Assembly (NCBI GenBank): GCA_037903475.1
Contig: JBAJFG010000188.1
Location: 434,001-498,000, forward strand
DNA length: 64,000 nt
Direction of reading: 5' to 3'
From: Ancylostoma caninum
Lineage: Eukaryota > Nematoda > Chromadorea > Rhabditida > Ancylostomatidae
Shown: positions 44,101 through 61,339 of the stretch, piece by piece
Layout of the letters: each line of letters starts with the position of its first letter
How positions within the stretch are numbered: position 1 is the stretch's first letter
Program-made: the position numbers and the translations under genes
Notes under the pieces: generated by a model
The model's input: only the letters and a program-made list of their open reading frames with translations
Told to the model about the DNA's origin: nothing
Databases searched by the model: none

Positions 44101-46095
44101 TACCGTTGGTACAACCGTCGAGTGGGGTCTTTCTTCGGTGAATGGTCAATTTGTCCTCCATCCTCTAATAATCTACATCGCCCTCCTTTTCATCACGAAG
44201 GCCGAGGCAGGTATCCCCCTACACTGCTGAGCCAGCATGCATCATTGAGATTACCCAAGCTAAACATGTTAGCGTCATCAAGTGACGGGGTGAACTTGGG
44301 GTGTTACCATGTTTACCCTGGGTAATCTCAATGATGTGTACGGGTCCTGGTTCACTAGCACTGGATCCAGTATGAAGAATTGGTTGTTCAGAACTTTCAA
44401 CGAGGTTGAATGATAGAATGAATGGGCAGGAACTTCCCACCGCATAGAATGAAATGTGCCTCTTGAGCACTCATTGTGTTGGCTTTGAACAGAAAGGCGA
44501 TCTAAGGAGACGTCGAGACTTCCACCAAAAAGGCACTAACCTATCCTTTTTCCTGATAGAGCGAGTAAAAAAACGACACTGCCAGCGATGTCCCGTCAAA
44601 GGTTTGTATTTTGCAGACGTCTCCAATCATGAAGATATACTATTGCAGCTAATCACTCCATCATACTATAAAGATTCGAGATGAAAGTGCGTGCGATGTC
44701 TGGCCTGCTACATATATCGCAATTTCCGGAGCCATGATATTTTGTTTGCAGCCCCCGTAAGGATTACAAAACGCACCGACTACGTGAGGGATACGATGAG
44801 TGATTTAATCTTCCCCTACTCCTTATCTGGTGATGATTTCAAAGCATCTGTTCTGCCAATTCATGGAGCGATAACATGGATAAAAACTCCCGATCTGCTC
44901 AGTATTATTTCTGTAACTGCCTCCTCTATTTCTGTTCTGTTATTTCTGAAACTAACGGCCAGCTTCTTTACACAATTTTAGAATACTCGTAAACATCTGG
45001 ATATGCAGGACACCTACATTTGCTTCACGGAAATAATCTCCAGCATTGCACAGGAATGCACCCTTAGTACAGGACACCGCTTTACCAGTGAAAATAAGCA
45101 CTTCTCATAAATCCTACACCTTTCAGTGGAGTGGATAAAACTAGTAGACGAATCCATCAACTTATTTGCTGCTTATTAATTAGAACTCTCCTAGCAGCAA
45201 CATTTCTTCCCCTCCCTAAAGCAGCGAAAATTTCCGGGTGTGTAGCTTTTCATTCGCAAAGGAATGCCGCCTGTTCACACCTGCATGAAGCAAGAGGTCA
45301 AATCGAATAAGTAAAATTCCCGGATAAACAGCAGTGGATCTGTTTTTCCGAATTTAGTTGCAAATCACAATCGCCATTCACTATGTCGATTTTGTACGGT
45401 CACCACATTCAAAAGGAAGTACTTTTGGTCATATCATAAGATCAAAGAAAAAATTTTTCCTTGCATATTTTCACAAATAACTCATACTCTTATGTAGCGA
45501 TAGACGGTAGATCATTTCTTTTAGGAAAAAATGACCATCTTTGCTCTCTTTATTGATATGCTATGATTCTTTTTTGAGCGAAATATTAAGCAACAGTGGT
45601 TTTCCGAAATGTAGCGGTTTATCTTATGGTGCAGCTGGTTATCCGACAATGTAGCTTTTATACGGTGACATAGAGCTTCATCAGGTAGTGAAGCTGTATA
45701 TCCGGTAACATAGCCGTCTATTCGAAGAAGCCCCCCCCCCACCAAAAAAAATCACCATGTTCACCGGAAATTCTGTACCCTTAGCATGCGTACAGTAGCC
45801 GCAGCGATACCAGAAAACCGTCAAGTGCAGGCTCACCCACTTCATCTACTCGGCAACGGCTCTAATCTTCCTCGTTATTGCCACTGCCTTCCGTACCGCG
45901 AGTGATTCTGTCTATCTCCACTAACACTTCATGGACAGATGTAGTTCAGGTTTATCTACCGCTGAATACGACGCACAGCAAACCTCAGTAGAAGACCACA
46001 AAAATACCGACCACCTTCTCCTTCCACGCTTGCGACTTCACTTCTCAGGATGCTGTCTATACGATTCGCATTACAACCACGACACAATATTGAGA
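41198..46095. other. Long intergenic stretch without a recognised gene
   Basis: No family resemblance in any ORF. Noted structures are a 97-nt hairpin at 44240-44336, C-runs at 42941-42950 and 45729-45738, and degenerate 20-25 bp repeats with TATCCGGTAACATAGC-like units at 45600-45725. The 42.2-42.9 kb part is GC-richer and may be remains of an LTR-type element, but no LTR pair or polyprotein was seen. Confidence 0.35.
44240..44336. repeat. 97-nt imperfect hairpin
   Basis: An outer 18-bp perfect stem (CATCATTGAGATTACCCA and its inverse), then an inner TAAACATG / CATGTTTA stem, separated by short unpaired parts. It stands alone in otherwise unassigned sequence. Confidence 0.65.
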
Positions 46096-46101
46096 TTTAT
46101 T
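46096..46101 (-). terminator. Candidate polyadenylation signal for klc-2
   Basis: TTTATT on the plus strand is AATAAA on the coding strand, 432 bases after the stop codon. It was the only clear canonical hexamer I noted in this flank; the true cleavage site is not known. Confidence 0.35.
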
Positions 46102-46532
46102 TGCAATGTAATCCACAAGGCCTAGCCTATCACAGTTTTCTTTCTCGTTGAATGTTAACTGGAAACAATGAATTCTTTGGAACAAAGACGGCAGCTGCTG
46201 GACGCATGCAAAAGTCACCGCGCTTCCTTCAAATGGTTAAAACGAAGGCTACGATTTGCCACAGACTGCCACCGGACATTTTCGAAAAAATAAAATAATA
46301 TTGTATTATCTGCAGGCTTCTACTTGACAGTGAATATTGATAAAATAAAGGCATGATGCATATCTTCTCTTGCAAGAGAAACCCAAAAATAAAACACAAC
46401 AACACGATAAATTACACTATACTACATACAACGAGCAATGGCCCACGAGTAGAATGTACCTTCAGAAATGGACATCAGGCACAGAAGCGAGACAGGAGAC
46501 AGTAACCCGTGAAACTGGCTGATCCGGGTCGA

Positions 46533-52801
<6,269 letters not shown>

Positions 52802-52830
52802 CCTTGCCAGGCTTTCGATCTTTCTCCTTA
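52802..52830 (-). promoter_or_regulatory. Probable trans-splice acceptor and short 5' leader of klc-2
   Basis: On the coding strand TGTTTTTAAG precedes GAGAAAGATCG, giving an acceptor AG at 52828-52827 and a leader of about 25 nt before the ATG. Nematode mRNAs commonly receive a spliced leader this close to the start codon. The leader exon is not in the window, so this is inference from the acceptor alone. Confidence 0.45.
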
Positions 52831-52880
52831 AAAACACATTTGAGAAGGAGATCCACTAGTGTGTACATACAAGATCTAAC

Positions 52881-53724
52881 GGCACTATTCAACTTTATTT
52901 CGGACTAGGTAGTGACCTTTTGCTCTTCTACTGACCTCCTTCCCGCCTTCACAACGCTCCCCACTATAAAAACCCCCACTCAACCCTTCATTCACTCTCA
53001 CCACCACACACACAGTACCCCACTCCCTCCCTACTGACGATCCTCGGGGAGTGGCATCCCTCTTCTAACACGAAGTCCTGTTTAGGGAAAGAGGTGAAAC
53101 AGGCATAACTACAACCCCACACACCTTCCTTTTTTACTTCAATCCTTCTAGTTGTTATTTAATGGCCCCAAAATCTTTAAAAATTTGTTTTGGCTGAAAC
53201 TTCGTATAGGAGGGTTATTTGAGGTGCTGAACACGGATATCGTATCTATTTTGTACCGTAACACAATTTTTGTAGGGCTACGGTAGGTATACTGTGCAAA
53301 TGGAACCCCACAGATTTTGTGTAGAGGGGTTGTTCTCATATTTTGTGTAGAGGGGTTATTTTAGACGCTGATCACGATTATCAACATTATTTTGCATGCC
53401 ATTCCCGTTTTCTACCCGAAATCGGCATTTTCTCCCAATTTCCTACCGCACACCTACCGTATCTCACAAATACGGGACTACGGTACAAAATGAATACGAG
53501 ATTCGTGTTCAGCCCCGCAAACAACGCCCTATGCAAAGTTTCGGAAGAATCTGTGACATACAGTATCTATAGTATACCTGCCGTAACCGTACAAAAATGG
53601 GGTGACGGTATAAAATGGATACGATATTGGTGTTCAGCACCTTGTATAACCCCTCACCCGAAATTGCGAAATTTCAGCCAAATTTTTTTTGGAGATTTTG
53701 GGGCCAGCAAAGTTGAATAGTGCC
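52881..53724. mobile_element. Palindromic DNA element in the klc-2 5' flank
   Basis: Terminal inverted repeats GGCACTATTCAACTTT and AAAGTTGAATAGTGCC, flanked by GATCTAAC (52873-52880) and GATCCAAC (53725-53732), an 8-bp target duplication with one mismatch. The interior contains GGGTTATTTGAGGTGCTGAA and related inverted blocks that resemble the element at 55443-56035, so both belong to one family. It encodes no protein. It begins 80 bp upstream of the klc-2 start codon. Confidence 0.85.
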
Positions 53725-53732
53725 GATCCAAC

Positions 53733-55434
53733 AGACAAGCTTCGAGTTGAATGAAAAACTAGCCTAAAAACAACAGAGGTAGATTATTTTGAAAGTGTAG
53801 CCTCTGCTGCGATATAACCATCAAGATTATATTGCTTCAGACAAGGGCTAACCCTGAACTACATATTACTACGAGCGTAGCATTGTGTGATGTATAACTC
53901 ACACAAATTTTATTTATGGGGTACCAGAAACCGGAGATGTGAAGGACTGATAATTGGCGTGCCAAAATAAATGTTTTAGGTGGTGGCCTTCAACGTAAAT
54001 CCAAGCGCTGGGAACCTTTGGCCCAGTAGAATACGCCACCCTAAACCTAAAGTGTTTTAGATCCTGGCATTTAACAGTTGGGTGGTGTCATGAACGACAG
54101 TTGGCTCTAGCTGGTTGACAACTCTGAAGTCATGTATTAACACTCTATGAAAATGTAATCCTACCCTCAATTATTCTACTGGGATCTAGAGTTGATTAGT
54201 AGTCTTATGCAGGTATGTATTTTTTGGCATTTAAGGTGAATGTACGAGGCAGGACGAAACCAACTGAAGTTTAATACTTATTGGAAGGTGACATATTCTT
54301 CTATACAGAGATAACATGTTGAAAAAGACATTTCAGCTCGGAAACGACCTTTCTGGTGGAATAGTGTGGCCCAATAATGGGTGTTATGAAGTGGGGGGGG
54401 GGGGGAATTTCCACATGGATATCATGCGGCTGGTGAGTGACACGAACCAACCTTCCTGATGCCCACCACCGGTCTTCAAGAGCTCCAACGTAGATGTGGA
54501 TTTAATTTCCTTGTATTTTCTTTACCCTTTCAATAAACGTCTAATGGAACTACGGCTACGGAATACGGAATACAAGGAGAAGAAATAATACCGATTCACT
54601 GCGTGAACAGCGCTGCGTAGAAAAGATGTAACCCGTCTGGTAATTTGAGCGCGACAAAAGTGCAATGCTAGTTAACTTCAGTTTCTCGCTTAAAATCGTC
54701 GCCTCCGTACAGCATCCTCGACTGGTTGATCAATGCAAATCGCAAGAGGAAGCCTTGAAACCACAGAGCTTTGCCCGATCGGACTTTGAATTACGTTGCC
54801 GTTAAAGGAACTAGCACATACGAGTTTTTCTAAAATTAATTACATCCTAATATCTTCTAGAGCTTGCTTCATTATAATTGCATTATTGAATGACAATGCG
54901 AAATTAGCGCATTGTTATTCGGGGAAATTCGATGTGTCTATTAAAAAAAGTGGTGGAACAAATGAGAGATCGCCCTTCAAGCCCAATTTAGCACGGGGCA
55001 CATTAGTGTCTAGTAATAAAAGTAGGTCATGAAATTCGGAATGATTATGGCGGAATGTAAGCCGAGGGGGTCTGTGCATAGAAAAACGTGTTCATAAATC
55101 TCATTTCAGAGGCATTCGGGGCAACCACTGCAAATTTGTTTAATTTCGTACAAATCCATATGGAGCAATGGCTGGAACGGAGGAAAAGTAACTGAGTCAA
55201 ACTCTATATTTGCGGTACGCCACCAGGTGCCTACCTAAGTACAGAAAACCCTATGGAAAGCGGCATGCACAAAATTTCCACTACACAAGCACGGAGAGGA
55301 GGGGGAAGGGGTAGGGTGCAGGGAGGGCGAGGAGGAAATCGATTCGTGCGAACACATCCCAAATAATTGTGTCAACGCAATTTCAACACGCTGATTCACT
55401 ATGGGCCACGGGTGAACTCGACGAGTTGTAAATA
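53733..55434. other. Intergenic between two palindromic elements
   Basis: No gene recognised. There is a 12-base G run near 54390-54401. A possible promoter for klc-2 would lie here if the 52881-53724 element separates it from the gene, but no specific site could be supported. Confidence 0.35.
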
Positions 55435-55442
55435 GAAGTCGG

Positions 55443-56035
55443 GGTACTATTGTACTTCAGCGGCCCCACTATCGACCCGAAACTCAAAATCATGGATTCC
55501 TCTGAAAACTTGCACACAGGGGTAATTCGAGGTGCTGATCACAAATATCATATTGATTTCGCATGACAATATCGATTTTATTGATTTTATCGATTTTTTC
55601 CAAGTTCTACCCATATCTCAAATCTCTCTAAAAAAGTGCATTTAGAGGTTTTTGAAGTTGCTGATCACGAATATAGTAGCTGTTTTGCATCACATTCTCG
55701 ATTTCATTGATTTTCTCCAGATTTTTATCTGTAGGGCGGTGTAGTTGCCGGTTCTACTGAAGTTTTCCCCACAAAGCCGACCTTTTCTTGCGAAATCTTC
55801 ATCATATTTGCAACCCGCACCTTCAGAAACCCCAGTAGGCAAATTTTCAGAAGGATCCGAGAGGAGGTCCATACCTGGGGAAAATCGATAAAATCAATAA
55901 AATCGATAATATCATGGGAAGTGAATATGATATTCGTGATCAGCACATCGAATTACCCCTGTATGCAAGTTTTCAGAGAAATCCATGACTCTGAGTTTGG
56001 GGTCGATAGTGGGGCCGCTGAAGTACAATAGTACC
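55443..56035. mobile_element. 593-bp palindromic element with perfect 8-bp target duplication
   Basis: Flanked by GAAGTCGG on both sides (55435-55442 and 56036-56043). The termini are GGTACTATTGTACTTCAGCG and its inverse. The two arms (about 55443-55610 and 55876-56035) pair over about 160 bases and include GGGTAATTCGAGGTGCTGAT and ATCGATTTTATTGATTTTAT-type blocks. The interior is non-coding. The 8-bp duplication suggests a hAT-, Merlin- or P-like transposase supplied in trans; the GG start makes hAT less likely. Confidence 0.9.
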
Positions 56036-56043
56036 GAAGTCGG

Positions 56044-57167
56044 AACAGCACAAAGTGTAGGAGCAGGGTGGTACTGCTGTTCAAAAGTAGTACAGTGAAT
56101 TGTACAGTGGACTTTTTGTCAGCTGTTCAAGAGATTAACTAATTATTCATTCAGTCCTCGTTCAAAACATCTAAAACGTGTAAAACAAGAAGAATAAAAT
56201 TTAAAAAAAAGGATGAAAGGCAACGGGACTGAACAACGAAATCGGAGCCAGAAGCCACAACAAAAGAAAGCTGGATTATTACGTTTCTTATCCCTGAGAA
56301 TTCCTCTATTAACTCCAGAATTCCGGAAAATTTCAGTTGAATTCAATCCCACTATACTGCGGATTGTAGCTCAAAAAAAAAACAGAAATTATCAAGAACA
56401 ACAGCAACGTCTACGCCAAAAGGAACCTGGCCCGCCGTCGCTGAGTCACGCGACGGTCTGCCGGACCATTCGAGTTCCCCCGGCAAAAGCAGATGCTAGG
56501 AGTTCTACGCGTAAGGAAAAAGGCCATAAAATGGCTAGCACTACGCCCCGGCTGAGACGACTGCACCAGCGCCGGCTGCACCGTGGCGACGATCGATAAA
56601 TCAATACGCGGCGAGGGTTCGGCGCAGCTGCAGCTGGCCAAAGAAAGGCCCGCGAGCGCGCGGCCCTCGACGTGTGACGTCACGCAGGTGAGTTGACGCT
56701 GCGACGCCGCGGCGACGATGTGACCCTCGTCGCCGTGCGCACCATGACTCACGCAGCGCATCGACGGACAGGTGACGCCGCCGCGCATGTCGCGACATGC
56801 GAGGGATGTAAGGAAAAACGAGAGCGAGGACTGGACTATAGTACTGCTGCACTCAGCAAATGCGGCCCGGTCCGTTTGAGTATAATAGGCGGGAAATTGA
56901 AAACATTTGGTGTGTTTACACTCATGAGCTTGCTTTCAAACGCACTGGAAGAAACACTCCACTTTTTTGAAATTCAGGTTTGTTTCGCATAATTTCAGTG
57001 TTCACTGCAAATTCTGTGTAACACACCACCCTGAAGTTCGGCAAAATTTCTAGTTCAGGGATTTGTTCATGGGATCTAATAAAATCATCAGCCGTGGGCT
57101 TGAGTAAAAAAAGTCGGAGACCGAAAAATCCTCTTGTCTAAATTTAAAGGCGGGGATGACGCGTTTC
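56044..57167. other. GC-rich, bZIP-site-bearing non-coding block
   Basis: 56390-56810 is strongly GC-rich and CpG-dense compared with the AT-rich flanks. It carries TGACGTCA (56675-56682), TGACTCA (56745-56751) and TGAGTCA (56442-56448), the consensus sites for CREB- and AP-1-type bZIP factors. No start codon or first exon could be assigned. ORFs on both strands follow the high GC content and are not called. Confidence 0.4.
56675..56682. promoter_or_regulatory. Full cAMP-response-element palindrome
   Basis: TGACGTCA inside a GC-rich block that also holds two AP-1-type heptamers. Seen in sequence; function is inferred only. Confidence 0.4.
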
Positions 57168-57597
57168 TTTAAAGGCAGTACTCACGGAGATTTCCGTGTC
57201 GGAGGTTTTGCGGTACATCAGGGTTTTTACGGACGATGAACTCATTGACAACGATGAAATAGCGTGGAACACGCGGAAAACAGAAAATGGTGGTGGTATT
57301 TGATCTTGACGTCTATGGCGCGGACGAGTACTCCGTGATGGGTCCCGCGACGAAACCCTGGCATTGGTAGGAATTCCATACACCAACCCTGTGCTAAACC
57401 ACATGCGCACACCCAGTCAATGGCGTTAGCTGGAGCGACGAAACCCTGATGTCCAGAGCGACAGATGTGTCCACATCAGTATCTTCGCAGGTAGGCGGCT
57501 ATTCACTGTGTTCAATTTACTGCGATTGTCCAGCGACTGGCTACATGGTAAGCGACTCAGTTCAGAAGTGAGAATTCCCGTGAGTGCTGTCTTTAAA
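57168..57597. mobile_element. Palindromic TTTAAA element, copy 1
   Basis: Starts TTTAAAGGCAGTACTCACGG and ends with the inverse CCGTGAGTGCTGTCTTTAAA. About 430 bp, non-coding. Its right-hand TTTAAA (57592-57597) is also the left-hand TTTAAA of the next element. Confidence 0.8.
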
Positions 57598-58018
57598 GGC
57601 ACTGTGTCACCTTGTTTTGTGGGTTGTAAATATCAACAGACCCTAGACCTCCTCGTCACGCTAATTCCAAAGATGTACGTCAAAGCTCATAAAAGTGAGG
57701 AAAACCTCGTTTTCCGAGGATATGAAAGTGCAGTTCACGAACCACTTGGGCGGCGCGGTCCGTGGCTATGCTGGCTGCCCGCCACAGCTGCAACGTTGGT
57801 CAACACGTCTGAACTTGTCCCATCGATAAGATCAACGGCTTCACTCGTCCATTCGACTCGACAAACTGTTCCAAACCCTGTCCCGAAAAACGTTTAAAAA
57901 ACGGATTTAAAGGCTGTTTTGTAGCATTTTATGCATACCGGTGGATCCAGCGTGTCGAAAAGACTCAGAATCCGCTAAAGTATCGAACACGAAAACGAGG
58001 TGACACACTGCCTTTAAG
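57592..58018. mobile_element. Palindromic TTTAAA element, copy 2, sharing its target with copy 1
   Basis: Starts TTTAAAGGCACTGTGTCACC and ends with GAGGTGACACACTGCCTTTA plus AG. About 427 bp, non-coding; the 129-codon ORF inside it is a by-product. The terminal GGCA(C/G)TGTGTC matches the interrupted element at 24019-26379, so all three are one superfamily of palindromes. Confidence 0.8.
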
Positions 58019-60784
58019 CCAGCTAACTCGTTCTTGCATGTCCATATGAGCACGAACTGGTTAGAACGGGAAAGGATCGCTGGGAAACCGCTAGTTTATA
58101 GGTAAAGCTTGTCAAAACGTGTCTGAACGCGTCAGATCCTGTGCTTTATTGCAACGCAATCGCGTCGCGATAGGTGCTACCTACCAGCTGCAATGCGTCA
58201 ACTGCCAAAGAACTATAACTGCACCAATATGACAGTGATCGTAAATGTTCAACACGACAAGCTATAAATAAAGTCTCAATTAATCGCCGTTCAGAGCAAT
58301 AGTTCTGCAGTTACAGCCAGTATATGGAAAAGTTATAGATTTTCGAATTGAATATCGACTGAAAGTAGCAGCTCCACAACTATAAAAGTATTCCGATGAA
58401 TATTTGGAGGACAACGCTGAGGCAGCGCGAATATTACTAATGAGAGCGCTGAAGTCACATTAACAAATCGATAGCGAGCGCTCGGACTGGTTTTGCAGTT
58501 CCGCATTTTACAATCGCAAAGCAGATTTGTTGATTTTTAACATCCTAAAAGAAGCAACACCAAATCGGTTAATCCTGGCGCTGAACTCGAGAGCGGAGAT
58601 CACAAGCCTTCGGGTTACAAAGGTACAGGCTCTTGCGCTGTTCGAGGGAAAAGTTGGGTAACTTGCGGAATAAGTGAATGTCATGGAATCAACTTTCAGC
58701 TACCCCGATAGTCGTTCATTCTACAGAAATCCATGAGATGTCCAGGTTGAGACTGAAGGCTTAATTAGATTAGATTAGATTATTATATAAACATTCACGT
58801 GTTTTGAAACTGACAACTTGTGAAGAGATCAAAATGAAAGAATAAAGTCAGTCACTGGTTGAGAAGTCCCTCGGTACCTAAGATTTTTCAGGTAATGGAT
58901 TGGGCAAGATGGCATTTTGGAAAACGCAGCACGGACAGCTACATACCACTTGGTGGCGCCTCGCCCAAATGTCCCGTGGAGTCTGTACCCTAAAACTCTT
59001 CAGAAACGGTTTTCTTTAGTTTTGGAAGTTTTGCTGGATGCTGTTTGTGGTTGCCTTGGAGACAAGAAGCGAATTTCTAAGCATTAGAAGCCACTATTAT
59101 TTAACCTGTGGTAAAGAGAGTCATCAACTCTATTTACCTTCACAGCACAGAAATTTTTAGGGGTAGCGAAAAAAAGACGCGTAGTCACTCAAAAAGCACG
59201 TTAATTATAGCTATTAAGAGAGCTGGTTTTAATTTAATTCAAGCACTTTTCAATTCATTAAAAGCAATCAAGAGTTCTCTCGAAGTTTTACACAGGGATG
59301 GAGAATTCTCTAGCGTACCAACCCTAAAAACAGTACATTACGATCTCAGATGCCATAACACATCAAGAGTTATTGGCCTCATTATGAAAGCGGTAGACAT
59401 CTTGTGAGCACTAGCGGCTTCAACGTTTCAACTAAATTCTAGGGATTTCTCTCTTTTGCTGGGCATCCTGAGAACCATGAACGAATATTTCTATCACTTT
59501 CTCAGGTTCTCAAGTCTTTTGAACTCCTCCTATTTTTTTGAAGGATTTTAAAAGCAATCCAGGGATCTTCATGGTATTTTTTTAGAAGTGTTAACGTTGT
59601 TAATCTTTATAATTGTCTAAAATCCTTGGAATTGTAAGACTTCTGCCTTTTTTCTCCACTAGGAGAAATGAAACCACAATTAGAGGAAGGCAGATGTGAA
59701 AAAGAAAATAAAACTCGATAGCTCGAAGTTTTCAGGAGAAAGCTGTTCGTTATTCACATGAAGGAACAGTCGTTATTAATTTTAGGAAGGAAGCGCGATC
59801 AGAACAAAGAATGGTTTTCAGCATGAAGACATTATATCTATAGAAAATGTATATATGTATGTACGTAGCGGGAAATTCGAACCAGAGATCAAAACCCAAG
59901 AATTTCAGGAGGAAGCACGGAAACTCACATACGAATTGGGAAAACAAATTGGTTAGGATTGGATTCTTACAGCGTTACATAAATATACGTAGAGGTGTCG
60001 AATTTAGCTTCCCTAGCCTCAAAAATTCATCAGACGTTATTACTATGTAGAGTAGTAGAAGCGACAAAATCCGACCAGAGCTCGAGCGCTCAGTTATGCG
60101 AATTTTAAACCAGAAATCGGACTATCCAGATCTCGAATGAAAACATTACATTAAATCCTGAGCGCTTTCTCTAATGCGAGGGCGACCACAACAAACTGCG
60201 TCAGAGCTGTTTAATGTTTGTCAGCGATTTCTAGTGGCGCGAAATCATGAATAATGTATCCTACTTTTATGGCCGCTCTCAGATCTCACTAGAAAACTTC
60301 AATAATCGATTCCTGCTGCCTTGAAACCCTGAAAAGGTCCGTTCACAACTTTCTGCGGAATAGCTATAATCGATTTCGATAATCTTGGCACGGAACGCAA
60401 ATTCTATGCTGAAGGGAGGAGGCACCGCCACGATGTTGTAGGCTGGCTCACGTCTCATATACAGTAAGGCATGTGACTACGCATCAAACTGCTGCTTGTG
60501 CATCTGCACATTAGACCAAGAAAGTTGTGAAAATCGACGATATATAATCGACGATATATAATTGCGTCAGCAAGGTTGTTGCTTCGACCATTGGTATCGG
60601 AACTGCAAAAGCAACGTGCCGCTCGTCCTCATTAAGTAATTACCCTCGCTCCAGTCCTACTAGACGCCGAGTTTTTGCACGGCCGTGGCATCTGGTAGAT
60701 ACGGTACCACATAACTCTGTGGAGTTCTTTGACAAGCTGAACACAAACACCCATTTTCTATTGTGACGTTGTGTTCATAGGAAT
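58019..60784. other. Intergenic, nothing recognised
   Basis: No coding signal beyond short ORFs. Simple sequence: ATTAG repeats near 58755-58775 and two tandem ATCGACGATATATA units near 60533-60560. Confidence 0.4.
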
Positions 60785-61216
60785 ATGGCAGGATTCCTGG
60801 AAAAAATGCGGGAGGAAATGGCAGCGGCATGGCAAGCAAAGCTGGCAGACGTGACCAGCTCAGAAAATAAGGAAAGTTCCAGAAGAATCAGCAAGCTTTT
60901 TGTTGCAGTGCTTGGGGCCTCTGCAGCAGAACCGGGTACAAGCATTCCCTTCACTTCGAATGTCGAAAAATGTGTAAGTGGTACCATCGAGACTTGTGCC
61001 GCTCATATAAACAACTTTGACTGCTTTCGATTTATTTACTCCCATGCTGCGGAGAGCAGTGAGGTCCCTGGTTTTTTCCTTAGAACAGGAAATATAGAAC
61101 GAAGCATCGAGAGTACAGTGAAGAGCAGCACCGTAGAGAAACAAAAAGGAGTAGAAGCTAGAGCGAAGGAGATATTCAGAGCACTGCTTGAAAAAATGAC
61201 GTGTGATTTTTTTTAA
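60785..61216 (+). CDS. Single-exon hypothetical protein, 143 codons
   Basis: The ATG lies 4 bases after a TTCATAG acceptor-like site, which would fit spliced-leader addition, and an AATAAA lies at about 61331, 115 bases after the stop. The protein starts MAGFLEKMREEMAAAWQAKL, is Ala/Ser/Glu-rich and probably helical at both ends, with no signal peptide or membrane segment. A GTAAGT inside (about 60974) means the frame could instead be a first exon plus intron. No family recognised. The opposite-strand ORFs here are shorter. Confidence 0.4.
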   Translation: MAGFLEKMREEMAAAWQAKLADVTSSENKESSRRISKLFVAVLGASAAEPGTSIPFTSNVEKCVSGTIETCAAHINNFDCFRFIYSHAAESSEVPGFFLRTGNIERSIESTVKSSTVEKQKGVEARAKEIFRALLEKMTCDFF

Positions 61217-61339
61217 AAATTCAACGCAACCCTAACAGTCAGGCCTAATTACCAAGTGGTTTTGGACGTTTTTGCTCAGTAGAAATAGCACTTAGTTGAC
61301 ATTTTTCCATAAAATATTCTGTGTTCACGTAATAAAAGG

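Noticed and set aside
56213..56599. 128-codon ORF (+) next to the GC-rich block
   Set aside because: Low-complexity Lys/Gln/Arg stretches on DNA that also has open frames on the other strand; no start context or family.
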